Source: Halomonas ventosae (GTDB taxonomy: Bacteria > Pseudomonadota > Gammaproteobacteria > Pseudomonadales > Halomonadaceae). From it: a stretch of 64,000 bases of DNA. The notes beneath the pieces were generated by a model that worked only from the letters and a program-made list of their open reading frames with translations, made no database searches and had not been told where the DNA came from. Positions 26,238 to 36,535 of the stretch are shown here, piece after piece; positions within the stretch are counted from its first letter, which is position 1; every line of letters begins with the position of its first letter. Both the position numbers and the translations under genes were made by a program. Location: NCBI RefSeq assembly GCF_004363555.1, contig NZ_SNZJ01000005.1:124001-188000 (forward strand), given 5' to 3'.

Positions 26238-26255
26238 GTTCATGCTCTGTTCATG
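26238..26255 (+). promoter_or_regulatory. GTTCATG direct repeat, likely response-regulator box
   Basis: GTTCATG-N4-GTTCATG, two identical heptamers with an 11-bp period, i.e. one helical turn. This is the layout recognised by OmpR/PhoP-type dimers (compare the GTTTA-N6 type PhoP boxes). It lies 23-40 nt before the PepSY start at 26278 and 70-88 nt before the divergent PepSY start. Confidence 0.5.
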
Positions 26256-26277
26256 TTCGGCCTGGCACCCTGTGGCC

Positions 26278-26634
26278 ATGATGAATCGACGCCTGCTGTC
26301 CCGCCTGCGCCTGCCGGTGCTGGCCGCCCTCCTCGCCCTGCTGGCCGCCTTCCCCGCGCCGGCGGACGAGGCGTGGCGCGACCTCCACCAGGCGGTGCGC
26401 GAAGGCAGGGTCGTGCCCCTGCCCGAGATCCTCGACTGGCTGGAGGCCCGCTACGCGGGCCAGGTACTCGAGGTGGAACTCGAGCGTGACGATGGCCGGA
26501 TGCTCTACGAGGTCGAGATGCTCGGCCCCCAGGGCCAGGTGGTGGAGTTCGAGTTCGATGCCGCCAGTGGCGAGCTGATCGGCATGGAGGGGGTGAACAT
26601 CAACGGGATGCGACGCGAGGATGGCGCGGAATGA
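26278..26634 (+). CDS. small PepSY-domain protein, first gene of two-component operon
   Basis: A 118-residue protein with tandem start codons ATGATG at 26278-26283. The signal peptide ends near PAPA-DEA. A single PepSY domain follows, with pattern VLEVELERDDGRMLYEVEM and ending in FDAASGELI. Its stop overlaps the response-regulator start (ATGA), so translation is coupled. Such small PepSY proteins commonly precede QseB/QseC- or PhoP/PhoQ-type pairs. A role as periplasmic cofactor of the sensor kinase is reasonable but unproven. Confidence 0.85.
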   Translation: MMNRRLLSRLRLPVLAALLALLAAFPAPADEAWRDLHQAVREGRVVPLPEILDWLEARYAGQVLEVELERDDGRMLYEVEMLGPQGQVVEFEFDAASGELIGMEGVNINGMRREDGAE

Positions 26635-27302
26635 AGGTGCTGCTGGTGGAGGATGACCGGGCACTCGCCGAGGCGCTGGAAGAGGCGCTGGGTGACGCGG
26701 GCGTGCTGCTGGAGACCGCCACCACCGGCGGCGAGGCGGACTTCCTGGTGCGCACCGAGGCCTACGACGCGGTGATCCTCGACCTGGGGCTGCCCGACGG
26801 CGACGGCAGCCGCTGGCTCGCCCAGTGGCGCGAGGACGCCATCGACACGCCGGTGCTGGTGCTCACCGCGCGCACCCGCTGGGCCGACAAGGCCGCCGGT
26901 TTCTCGGCCGGCGCCGATGACTACGTCACCAAGCCCTTCGAGACCGCCGAGGTGCTGTTCCGGCTGCGCGCCCTGGTGCGGCGCAGCCACGGCCATGCCC
27001 ACCCGGTGCTGAGGATCGGCGAACTCGCCTTCGACACCCACAGCGGCAGCGTCACCCTGGCCGGCCGCCCGGTGAGCCTGACCGCCCAGGAGTCGCGCCT
27101 GCTGGCCTACCTGGCCCATGCCGCGCCCCGCGTGGTGGGCCGCAGCGAGCTGGCCGAGCACGTCTACGACCGCGACCACGAGCCGGACTCCAACGTCATC
27201 GATGTCCAGATCAGCCGGCTGCGCCGCAAGCTCGGTGCCGCGCGCATCCAGACCCACCGTGGCCAGGGGTATCGCCTGGCCGGGGGTGACGAGGCGTCAT
27301 GA
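26631..27302 (+). CDS. OmpR/PhoP-family response regulator
   Basis: A 223-residue protein. The receiver domain has the acidic pocket (VEDD near residue 6), phospho-acceptor Asp in VILDLGLPDGDG at ~51, Thr in VLTART and Lys in VTKPF. The C-terminal winged helix (residues ~125-220) has the recognition segment NVIDVQISRLRRKL. It overlaps both neighbours by ATGA, forming a tight PepSY-regulator-kinase operon. The direct repeat at 26238-26255 is a likely autoregulatory binding site. Confidence 0.95.
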   Translation: MKVLLVEDDRALAEALEEALGDAGVLLETATTGGEADFLVRTEAYDAVILDLGLPDGDGSRWLAQWREDAIDTPVLVLTARTRWADKAAGFSAGADDYVTKPFETAEVLFRLRALVRRSHGHAHPVLRIGELAFDTHSGSVTLAGRPVSLTAQESRLLAYLAHAAPRVVGRSELAEHVYDRDHEPDSNVIDVQISRLRRKLGAARIQTHRGQGYRLAGGDEAS

Positions 27303-28651
27303 GTCGGCTGCGGCGGCTGTCGCTGGCCAGTCGCCTGCTGCTGGCGACCCTGCTGACCCTGGTGATCGCCCTGCCGCTGGCCGGCGCGGGACTCTCCCAC
27401 TACTTCCGCACCACCGCGACGGGCGCCTTCGACGAGCGCCTGGAGGCCCTGCTCAACGTGGTGGTCGCCGGCCTCGCCTGGGAGCCGACGGAGCAGCGGC
27501 TGGTGCATGAGCGCTCGCTGGGCGACCCGCGCTTCGAGCAGGCCCTCTCCGGCTGGTACTGGCAGATCAGCGACGGCGGCGAGCGGGTGCTGACCTCGCG
27601 CTCGCTCTGGGACCAGCGCCTGCCGGTGCGCTCCCACCGCCAGGTGATGATTCGTGACCTGGCAGGCCCGCGCGGGACCCCGCTGCGCGTCATCGAGCGC
27701 GATATCCGCCTGGCCCCCCTGGACGGTCCGCTGCACGTCAGCGTGGCCGTCTCCCGGGAAGCGCTGGACGCGGAGCTCGCCCGCTTCACCCGGCTGGTCA
27801 CGCTCTTCCTGGTCGGCCTGGGGCTGCTGCTGCTGGCCACCCTGGCCCTGCAGGTGCGCTGGGGCCTGGCCCCGCTGCGCCGGGTACAGGCCGACCTGCA
27901 GCAGGTGGAGAGCGGCGAGGCCGAGCGCCTCGATACCCGCCTGTCGCCGGAGCTCGCGCGCCTGGCCCGGGCCATGAACGGGGTGCTGGACCGCGACCGG
28001 CGACTGATGACCCATGCGCGCCACGCCGCGGGCAACCTGGCCCACGCGCTGAAAACCCCGGTGAGCGTGCTGACCACCCTGGCCGACGGCATCGAGGAGC
28101 CGCGGCGCACGCGCATCCGTGACGAACTGGCGCGCATCGATGCCGCGGTTCGCCACCACCTGGCCCGCGCCTCGGCGGCTGGGGACGCCGGCCTGGCCCC
28201 GCGGGTCGCCGCAAGTGAGGTGCTCAACCCCATCCTCGCGGGGCTTGGCCGCCTCGCCGAACGACGCGGCATCACCCTCCGCCACGACCTGCCGGCCGGG
28301 ATGCGCGTGCGCATGGAGGCCCAGGACCTGCAGGAGCTGGTCGGCAACCTGCTGGACAACGCCCTGCGCTGGGCCGAGGGCCGGGTCGAGATACGCGGCG
28401 GCAGCGATGCCGGGGGGAGCTGGCTGGAGGTCGAGGACGACGGGCCGGGCATGGACGAGGCCCAGCGCCAGGCCGCTCTGGCCCGTGGCGCCCGGCTCGA
28501 CGAGCAGCGACCGGGCAACGGCCTGGGCCTGGCCATCGTGGCCGACCTGGTGAAGCTCAATGGCGGCCGGCTGGAGCTCGCCCGCGCGCGCCTCGGCGGC
28601 CTGGCGGTGCGCGTCTGGCTCCCCGACCGCCCCTTCCAGCCCGCCGAATGA
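27299..28651 (+). CDS. sensor histidine kinase, PhoQ-like
   Basis: A 450-residue kinase. It has an N-terminal membrane segment at residues ~10-32, a ~130-residue periplasmic domain and a second membrane segment at ~160-185. A HAMP-like linker follows, then an H-box of the PhoQ type (NLAHALKTPVSVL). ATP binding is by an N box (LLDNALRWA), G1 (DDGPGM) and G2 (GNGLGLAIV). It should sense a periplasmic signal, possibly divalent cations or peptides, and phosphorylate the preceding regulator. The next gene, convergent, is a metal exporter, which would fit a metal signal but proves nothing. Confidence 0.93.
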   Translation: MSRLRRLSLASRLLLATLLTLVIALPLAGAGLSHYFRTTATGAFDERLEALLNVVVAGLAWEPTEQRLVHERSLGDPRFEQALSGWYWQISDGGERVLTSRSLWDQRLPVRSHRQVMIRDLAGPRGTPLRVIERDIRLAPLDGPLHVSVAVSREALDAELARFTRLVTLFLVGLGLLLLATLALQVRWGLAPLRRVQADLQQVESGEAERLDTRLSPELARLARAMNGVLDRDRRLMTHARHAAGNLAHALKTPVSVLTTLADGIEEPRRTRIRDELARIDAAVRHHLARASAAGDAGLAPRVAASEVLNPILAGLGRLAERRGITLRHDLPAGMRVRMEAQDLQELVGNLLDNALRWAEGRVEIRGGSDAGGSWLEVEDDGPGMDEAQRQAALARGARLDEQRPGNGLGLAIVADLVKLNGGRLELARARLGGLAVRVWLPDRPFQPAE

Positions 28652-28657
28652 CCCGGC

Positions 28658-29575
28658 TCAGCCCTGGTGGCCTGCGCCTTCCTCGGGCTCGTCGGCACAC
28701 TGGTGCCGACTCTCCAGCTGGATGGTGGCATGGTCCAGGCCATAGCGCTCCACCAGCAGGCTGCGGATCGCCACCAGGGCGGCCTGGCGATCCTCGCCCT
28801 CCTCGATGGCCGCATGCAGCGAGACCAGGTGGCGTCCCGGGGTCAGCGACCAGACATGCACGTGGTGCACGTTGCAGACTGCCTCGAGCTGCTCGGGAAT
28901 CTCGCGGCGCAGGGTCGCCGCGTCCAGCTCGTCCGGGGCGCCCTCCAGCAGGATATGGCCGGACTCCCGGGTCAGCTTCCAGGCGCTGCGCAGGATCAGC
29001 AGCGCCACCAGCATCGAGAGCAGCGGGTCGATGGGCATCCAGCCGGTAGCGAGTATCACCAGGGCCGCGACGATGGCGGCCACCGAGCCCAGCAGGTCCC
29101 CCAGCACGTGCAGGGCAGCCCCGCGGATGTTGAGGTTGTCGCGGTCGCCGGCGTGCAGGATGGCGAACACCACCAGGTTGACCACAAGCCCCAGGGCGGC
29201 GATCGCCAGCATGGGGGTGCCCATCACCTCAACCGGCGAGAGCAGCCGGCGGATCGCCTCGATGAGGATCCACACCACGATGGCGATCAGCGTCAGGCCA
29301 TTGACGAAGGCGGCCAGGATCTGCACCCGGTGGTAGCCGAAGCTGCGCTTCTCGTCCGCCGGGCGGCGGCTGATGCGCGCGGCGAACCAGGCCAGCGCCA
29401 GGGCAGCGGTGTCGGTGAGCATGTGGCCGGCATCGGCCAGCAGCGCCAGCGAGCCGGAAAGGATACCCCCCACCACCTCGGCGACCATGAAGCCACCGGT
29501 GAGCAGGATCGCCCAGGCCAGCCGGCGCTGGCTGTCCTGCCCGGCGTGATGCGAATGGTCGTGATCGTGAGCCAT
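28658..29575 (-). CDS. cation diffusion facilitator (CzcD/ZitB type)
   Basis: A 305-residue membrane protein; the start at 29575 has RBS GGGAGGG. A His-rich N-terminus (HDHDHSHH) precedes six membrane segments. The metal-site motifs HMLTD in segment 2 and HVLGD in segment 5 give the HxxxD pairs of Zn2+-exporting CDF proteins. A cytoplasmic C-terminal domain with NVHHVHVWSL closes the protein. It should exchange Zn2+/Cd2+/Co2+ for protons. It is convergent with the PhoQ-like kinase, only 6 bp from its stop, and has no obvious operon partner. Confidence 0.93.
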   Translation of the reverse strand: MAHDHDHSHHAGQDSQRRLAWAILLTGGFMVAEVVGGILSGSLALLADAGHMLTDTAALALAWFAARISRRPADEKRSFGYHRVQILAAFVNGLTLIAIVVWILIEAIRRLLSPVEVMGTPMLAIAALGLVVNLVVFAILHAGDRDNLNIRGAALHVLGDLLGSVAAIVAALVILATGWMPIDPLLSMLVALLILRSAWKLTRESGHILLEGAPDELDAATLRREIPEQLEAVCNVHHVHVWSLTPGRHLVSLHAAIEEGEDRQAALVAIRSLLVERYGLDHATIQLESRHQCADEPEEGAGHQG

Positions 29576-29613
29576 GAGCCCTCCCTTGCCAGGCTCCCAG
29601 CATACCGCAGGGG

Positions 29614-30420
29614 TCACACCCCCTTCACGAGGCGAGCGGCTTCGCGGCGCCGCTTGAGCTCGTAGGCCACGGCCAGCAGCACGGTGACGAGTATCAGGAT
29701 CAGCCCCAGGGCGTTGACTGCCGGCGTGAGGCCGGTACGCACCTTGGAGGCGATGTAGACCGTCAGGGTGGTGTCATAGCCCACCACGAACAGCGAGGTG
29801 TTGTAGTTCTCGAAGGACTGCAGGAAGGCGATCACCGCCGCCGAGAGGATTGCCGGCTTCAGGTAGGGCAGCAGGATGCGCCGGAACATCTGCCACTGGC
29901 TGGCGCCCAGGTCCAGGGCGGCGCGCTCCATGGTGCGGTCGAAGCGCTGCAGCCGCGCGGTGACCATCAGCATCACGTAGGCGGCGATGAAGGTGGCCTG
30001 GCCGAGCACGGTGAGGAAGATGCCGCCGCCGACCCCGAGCTGGCGCCAGAAGATCAGCGTCGAGATGCCGATGATCACGCCCGGGGTGAGCAGTGGCGAG
30101 AGGATCAGCGCATAGAGGAAGGGCTTGGCGCGGCTCTGCACCGTATTGAGGAACAGCGCGGTGGCGATGCCGATGGGCACCGCCAGGCAGAGCACCCCGA
30201 CGGCGACGATGGCGCTGTTGCCCAGTGCCTGCCACATGCCGCCGTCGGCGGCGAGCTCGCCGAACCACTTCAGGGTGGTGCCGTCCCAGGGGGTCACGGT
30301 GGGGAAGCGGCTGTCGTTGAAGGTGGCCGCCGCCATCACCAGCAGCGGCAGGAAGAGGTAGGCTAAGAACACCACCACGTAGAAACGCAGGCCCAGGGTC
30401 ATCAGTCGCTGTGAGCTCAC
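29614..30420 (-). CDS. ABC transporter permease, polyamine type (PotC-like)
   Basis: A 268-residue permease with six hydrophobic segments and the EAA-type loop (ERAALDLGASQWQMFRRI). I use GTG 30420, which has a G-rich RBS; an ATG at 30402 lacks one. It is the last gene of a four-gene operon that runs binding protein, ATPase, permease B, permease C. It should form the membrane pore with the PotB-like partner for import of putrescine, spermidine or a related cation. Confidence 0.9.
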   Translation of the reverse strand: MSSQRLMTLGLRFYVVVFLAYLFLPLLVMAAATFNDSRFPTVTPWDGTTLKWFGELAADGGMWQALGNSAIVAVGVLCLAVPIGIATALFLNTVQSRAKPFLYALILSPLLTPGVIIGISTLIFWRQLGVGGGIFLTVLGQATFIAAYVMLMVTARLQRFDRTMERAALDLGASQWQMFRRILLPYLKPAILSAAVIAFLQSFENYNTSLFVVGYDTTLTVYIASKVRTGLTPAVNALGLILILVTVLLAVAYELKRRREAARLVKGV

Positions 30421-30467
30421 GCACGGCCCCCCGTCACTTGGCCCAGATCCTCATTTGGCCCAGTCCA

Positions 30468-31347
30468 TCACTTGGCGATGTCCCCCAGGCCTACCTTGAA
30501 CACCTTCATGACCAGCGACATGAAGCCGATGCACAGCACCAGCAGCAGGAAGGCGTAGGCCGCCCCCTGGTTCCAGTTGCCGCCCTCGAAGAACCAGTTG
30601 TAGATGATCTGGGTGAACCAGCGGCTGCCCGGCGAGCCGAGCAGCGCCGGCACCGCGTAGCTGCCCGCCGCCAGCATGAAGGTCATGATGCAGCCGGTGG
30701 CGATTCCCGGCTTGGCGTGGGGGATAACGATGCGCCGATGGGTGCGCAGCGTCCCCGCCCCCAGGTCCCTCGCGGCCCGCACCTGGTTGTCGTCGAGGCT
30801 CTCGATGGCGTTGTAGACCGGGAACACCATGAACAGGATATAGGCGTAGACCATGCCCACCATCACCCCGGCGTCACCGCTGAGGAAGCGGATCGGCCGG
30901 TCGATCAGCCCCAGCATCATCAGCACCTCGTTGAGCGGCCCGCGGAAGGCGAGAATGATGAACCACGAGTAGGTACGCAGGATCTCGTTGATCCAGAAGG
31001 GAATGATCAGCAACAGGATGCACAGCGCCGCCTGCCGCGGGGTGGCCACCTTGGCCAGGTACCAGGCCAGCGGATAGCTCACGGCAAGCGTCAGCAGGGT
31101 CACCAGCACGCTGGACCACAGTGTCTTGAAGAAGATCGCCCGGTGGATGTCGTTGGCGAACAGGGTGGCATAGTTGGTCAGCGTCCAGCCGTCCTGTAGG
31201 CCGCCGCGCTGGGCCGGCAGCAGGTTGGGACGCAGCGAGTAGTCGATCATCTGCAGCTGCGGCAGGGTGACCATCACGATCAACCAGATACCCAGCAGGC
31301 CGAGGATCGCCATGGCCAGCGGGCCGCCGAAACGCGCAGCGAGCTGC

Positions 31348-31355
<8 letters not shown>
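30468..31355 (-). CDS. ABC transporter permease, polyamine type (PotB-like)
   Basis: A 295-residue permease starting at ATG 31355, which overlaps the ATPase gene end by 8 nt. Six hydrophobic segments are seen, with a sizeable periplasmic loop after the first. The ATPase-contacting EAA-like loop is RAARDLGAGTLRTHRRI. IIPFWINEILRTYSW is typical of PotB/PotH permeases. It pairs with the PotC-like permease 47 nt downstream. Confidence 0.9.
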
Positions 31356-32496
<1,141 letters not shown>

Positions 32497-32522
32497 GGTC
32501 ACCTCGCGGTCGGGCATGTCCG

Positions 32523-33638
32523 TCAGGCGGAGAGGTAGCGATCCTGGTACTCGTTGCGCAGCGCCACGTACCAGGGTTCCTGGATCGGCCACCACCAGAG
32601 GTTGGCCAGGTCCTCCTCGGTGTAGGACTCGGTGAAGAAGTTGCGGGTCGCCTCGGGCAAGAGCTCGGTGGCGCCCTTGGAGGTGGAGTTGTAGCCGGTG
32701 GCCTCGACGAACATGGCGCCCGCCTCGGGGGTGTAGTACCAGTTGATCAGCTCGTAGACGGCATCCGGGTTCCGGGCGTTGCGGGGAATCACGAAGCCCT
32801 CCATCCACGCCAGGGCGCCTTCCCTGGGCGCGCCGTAGGCGATCTCCTCGCCCTCCTGCTGCAGGCGGAAGGCCGTGGAGTCCCAGGTCTGTCCGATGAT
32901 CGCGCCGTTGGTGCGGAAGGCGGCCTGGGCCTCGTTCTCGGTGTTCCAGAACTGCACCAGCATGGACTTGTGCTTGACCGCCTCCTCCAGGATGACGTCG
33001 AAGTTGGCACGCATCGCCTCCTCGCTCTGGTAGGAGTCGAGCAGCGGGTGCGGCAGCCGGCCCTCGCGCTCCAGCCACAGGCCGATGCCGACCAGCGCCG
33101 AGTGGCCGCGCACGGTGACGCCCTGGCCATGCTCCGGATTCCACAGGTCGGCGTAGCTCAGGTTGGCACGGTCGACGTCGGCGAAGCGGCGGTGCCAGGT
33201 GATCGCCTCGGTACCCCAGTCGCTGGGCGCGAAGTAACGCTTGCCGTCGACCACGCCGCCGGTCTCGGAGCCCTCGATGGCGCTGTCCAGGGCGCCGCTC
33301 CAGTCGATGCGCGACGTGTCCAGCGGCTGGATCAGGTCGTAGTCGAGATAGCCGGGGACACGGTCCACGGTGGGCATGATCACGTCGAAGCCGCTGCCGT
33401 CGCTGGCGCGCAGCGAGTTCATCAGCTCGTCGTTGGTGCCGTAGGGCGTGAAGGTGGCCTTGATGCCGGTCTTCTCGGTGAAGTCCGCCAGCATCCGGTC
33501 GTTGAAGTAGCCCGCCCAGGCGTAGATGCGCAGGGTCTGCTCCTGGGCCAGCAGCGTGTTGACGTAGAAGGACGGCACGCTGGCCACGGCCCCGGCGGCC
33601 AGGCTGCCCTTGAGGAAACGGCGACGTGTGAACGACAT
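32523..33638 (-). CDS. polyamine-type substrate-binding protein, Tat-exported (PotD-like)
   Basis: A 371-residue periplasmic protein. The start at 33638 follows RBS GGAGAG. The signal is Tat-type: twin arginine RRRFLKGSLAAGA, then a hydrophobic stretch. The mature domain is the PotD/PotF fold with IYAWAGYF at its start and DWGTEAITWH at the hinge. Aromatic and acidic residues typical of polyamine cages are present (WTEN-like turns). It is the first gene of the operon. Tat export is unusual for PotD of E. coli but frequent in related families. Substrate is likely putrescine, spermidine or another diamine. Confidence 0.9.
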   Translation of the reverse strand: MSFTRRRFLKGSLAAGAVASVPSFYVNTLLAQEQTLRIYAWAGYFNDRMLADFTEKTGIKATFTPYGTNDELMNSLRASDGSGFDVIMPTVDRVPGYLDYDLIQPLDTSRIDWSGALDSAIEGSETGGVVDGKRYFAPSDWGTEAITWHRRFADVDRANLSYADLWNPEHGQGVTVRGHSALVGIGLWLEREGRLPHPLLDSYQSEEAMRANFDVILEEAVKHKSMLVQFWNTENEAQAAFRTNGAIIGQTWDSTAFRLQQEGEEIAYGAPREGALAWMEGFVIPRNARNPDAVYELINWYYTPEAGAMFVEATGYNSTSKGATELLPEATRNFFTESYTEEDLANLWWWPIQEPWYVALRNEYQDRYLSA

Positions 33639-33794
33639 GACGAGCTCTCCATGGTGGCTGGGACGCACCCCGTTATCGCGCGGCGAGGTGACGACGCCAT
33701 GACCCGCCGATGACGGTTCAGCGTCGACTCAATCAGCGTAGCACCATATAGGGAAAGGCCCAGCCGGGAGGAGGGCCCCGTCGCCGCGCCGGGG

Positions 33795-34361
33795 TCACAT
33801 CACCGGCACGCCGGTGACCCAGGCGTGCAGGTGGAAGGCGAAGAGGTAGTAGGCCACCAGGCCGATCACCACGGTGGCGACGGTGCCGGCCATGCCCGGG
33901 GCGGCGCTCTCCGGCCGGGGACGACGACGGGCCGCGCGGAAGTCGAACACGGCCCATACCAGGAAGGCCCCGAAGAAGACGATGTCGCCCAGCCGGCCGT
34001 TGGCCAGCAGGTGGGCGAAGGCCCAGAGCTTCACTGCCAGGATCATCGGATGACCCAGCCTGGCCTTGAGGTGGTTGCCCGGCACATAGGCCGCCACCAG
34101 CAGCACGAAGGCGGGGATCATCAGCAGCGAGACGGCATGGCGCAGGCCCACCGGGGGCTGCCAGACCCACACCGGATCCAGGCGCATCTGGCCGTAGCCC
34201 CAGATCGCCAGCGCCAGGCCGATGATCGAGACCACCGAATAGGCCGCCTTCCAGGGCAGCTCGCCGATTCGCTGGATCTGGGCGCTTCGCCAGTCGTCGG
34301 CCAGGATGCGCACCGAGTGCACGCCGAGAAAGATCAACAGGCCGAGCAGCATCACGGTCAT
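33795..34361 (-). CDS. NnrU-family membrane protein
   Basis: A 188-residue protein with about five membrane segments and the family's early HSVRI motif and later GHPMILAVKLWAFAHLLANG. The start at 34361 (RBS GGAG) is preferred over the ATG at 34376. NnrU proteins are linked to nitrite/nitric oxide reduction in some bacteria and to carotenoid isomerisation (Z-ISO-like) by fold. No nir, nor or crt gene is nearby, so its role is open. Confidence 0.85.
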   Translation of the reverse strand: MTVMLLGLLIFLGVHSVRILADDWRSAQIQRIGELPWKAAYSVVSIIGLALAIWGYGQMRLDPVWVWQPPVGLRHAVSLLMIPAFVLLVAAYVPGNHLKARLGHPMILAVKLWAFAHLLANGRLGDIVFFGAFLVWAVFDFRAARRRPRPESAAPGMAGTVATVVIGLVAYYLFAFHLHAWVTGVPVM

Positions 34362-34481
34362 GGTGGAAGTCTCCATCAGGGAAAGGGCAAAGTGGAACGA
34401 AACCGCCGCCAGCCTAGTCTGTTGACCTGTTCACGACCAGTGCCGTCGACCGCCACGGCACCCGCGACGCAAAGGATTGCC

Positions 34482-36464
34482 ATGTCACGAGACACCACCC
34501 CCCTGCCCGAGGTCCTCGCCGGCCCCCTCCTGCGGCGCCTGAGCGCGGAGCGCCTGGTGATCTGGCTGGTGGGCTCGCGGCCCCTCGAGCTCGGCCTGAT
34601 GCTGCACCCTGCTGGACACCCGCCGCGCCGCCTGACGCTCAACGCGCGCCGTCTGCAGCGGCTGCCGCTGGGCCGGCATGCCTGGCTGCACCTGATCGAC
34701 GCGCCCCTCGACACGCCCCTGCCCCGCGGCGTGCGCATCGACTACGACCTGAAGATCGCCCCGGACGGGGGCGAGGACGGGGGCGAGCGTAGCATCGCCG
34801 ACTGGGCGCCCCACCTGCTGCACGAGGGCACCACGCATCCCGCCTTCGTGCTGGCCGACAGCCACCGCCGCCTGCTGCATGGCTCTTGCCGCCGGCCCCA
34901 CCACGATGGCCCCGACGGCCTGGTGCGTGCCGATGCCTGGCTGGCCGAGCGCCGGGAGACCCCCGAGGCCTGGCCCGCCTGGCTGCTGATGACCGGCGAC
35001 CAGGTCTATGCCGACGACGTCGCCGGCCCGATGCTGGTGGCCGTCCACGCGCTGATCCGCCGCCTTGGCCTGTTCGACGAGACCCTGGAGGGGGCCACCG
35101 TGGCCGACAGCCAGGCCCTCTACACGGACGCCGCCACCTACTACCGACGCGAGGCGCTGCTGCCGGATATCGAAAGCAGCGAGGACCTGCGCGAGCGCTT
35201 CTTCGGCGGGGTACGCAAGCCGGTCTTCACCTCGGCCAATGCCCACAACCACCTGATGAGTTTCGCCGAGGTCATCGCCATGTACCTGCTGGCCTGGTCG
35301 CCGGTGCCCTGGCGGCTGGTCGAGATCTCCGAGCCGACGCTGGACGAGACGCACGCGGCGCGCTTCGGCGAGGAACGGGCGGTCATCGAGCGCTTCGCCG
35401 ACGGGCTGCCCGCCGCCGCCCGGGTGATGGCCCACCTGCCCTCGCTGATGATCTTCGACGACCACGACATCACCGACGACTGGAACCTCACCGCGGACTG
35501 GGAGCGCACCGCCTACGGGCACCCCTTCTCGCGGCGGATCATCGGCAACGCCCTGCTCGCCTACCTGCTCTGCCAGGGCTGGGGCAACGACCCGGACCGC
35601 CTGGCCGGGCCGCTGGGCGAGACCGCCGAACTGCTCGACCTGGCAGCCAGCCGCGAGGGCTGGCTGCCCGCCGAGGAGCAGGACGCCGTCATCGAACGGC
35701 TGCTGCGCTTCCAGGGCTGGGAGGTGGAGGTCGAGGGCGAGCCGAAGCTTCTGGTGCTGGACACCCGCACCCGGCGCTGGCGCAGCGAACGCAGCCCGAA
35801 GCGCCCCTCCGGCCTCATGGACTGGGAAGCGCTGTCGGAACTGCAGCAGCAGATCCTCGGGACGACATCGGTGGTGATCGTCTCGCCGGCCCCGATGTTC
35901 GGCGTCAAGCTCATCGAGACCATCCAGCGGCTCTTCACCCTGGCCGGCAAGCCCCTGCTGGTCGACGCCGAGAACTGGATGGCCCATCGTGGCGCGGCCA
36001 GCGTGATGCTCAACATCTTCCGCCATTCGCGCACCCCGGGGCACTATGTGATCCTCTCCGGCGACGTGCACTATTCCTTCGCCTACGACATCCACATCCG
36101 CCAGCGCCGCGAGGGACCGAGGATCTGGCAGATCACCTCCAGCGGCATCAAGAACGCCTTTCCCGACACCCTGCTCGACTGGTTCGATCGCCTGAACCGC
36201 TGGCTCTACGCCCCCCGCTCGCCGCTCAACTGGTTCACAAAGCGCCGGCGAATGATGATCACGCCACGGGACCCGGACCGCGCCAGGGCCGGTGAGCGGC
36301 TCTGGAACGGCACCGGCATCGGCCTGGTGGAGCTCGACGACCAGGGACGTCCGAGCGACATCCGCCAGCTTGACGCCCGCGGCTTCGACGTGGTGTTTCC
36401 GCCGCCGGGGGCCTCGGGCGACCGACGCTCCGGCAAGTCGTCCGCCGGACCGCGAGCACCGTAG
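34482..36464 (+). CDS. PhoD-like metallophosphoesterase
   Basis: A 660-residue protein. The ATG at 34482 follows AAAGGA; the open frame is longer upstream but non-coding. Metal-binding motifs of the calcineurin/PhoD fold are visible: TGDQVYADDVAGP near residue 170, FDDHDITDDWN near 325 and SGDVHYSFAYD near 525. No signal peptide or Tat motif is seen, unlike secreted alkaline phosphatase D, so it is probably intracellular. Catalytic type would be phosphomono- or diesterase with Fe/Ca-like metals. It is monocistronic and divergent from the NnrU gene. Confidence 0.88.
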   Translation: MSRDTTPLPEVLAGPLLRRLSAERLVIWLVGSRPLELGLMLHPAGHPPRRLTLNARRLQRLPLGRHAWLHLIDAPLDTPLPRGVRIDYDLKIAPDGGEDGGERSIADWAPHLLHEGTTHPAFVLADSHRRLLHGSCRRPHHDGPDGLVRADAWLAERRETPEAWPAWLLMTGDQVYADDVAGPMLVAVHALIRRLGLFDETLEGATVADSQALYTDAATYYRREALLPDIESSEDLRERFFGGVRKPVFTSANAHNHLMSFAEVIAMYLLAWSPVPWRLVEISEPTLDETHAARFGEERAVIERFADGLPAAARVMAHLPSLMIFDDHDITDDWNLTADWERTAYGHPFSRRIIGNALLAYLLCQGWGNDPDRLAGPLGETAELLDLAASREGWLPAEEQDAVIERLLRFQGWEVEVEGEPKLLVLDTRTRRWRSERSPKRPSGLMDWEALSELQQQILGTTSVVIVSPAPMFGVKLIETIQRLFTLAGKPLLVDAENWMAHRGAASVMLNIFRHSRTPGHYVILSGDVHYSFAYDIHIRQRREGPRIWQITSSGIKNAFPDTLLDWFDRLNRWLYAPRSPLNWFTKRRRMMITPRDPDRARAGERLWNGTGIGLVELDDQGRPSDIRQLDARGFDVVFPPPGASGDRRSGKSSAGPRAP

Positions 36465-36535
36465 CCCGACAGCACGACGCGAGGCGCTCACATTGGCCGG
36501 GGCCCGTGACCTCGCCGCGTCACGGGGCAGCTGCC

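Noticed and set aside
33825..34481. Extension of the PhoD-like gene by 219 residues upstream
   Set aside because: The stretch overlaps the NnrU gene antisense, is His/Gln-rich in the manner of shadow frames, and a good RBS lies at 34482.
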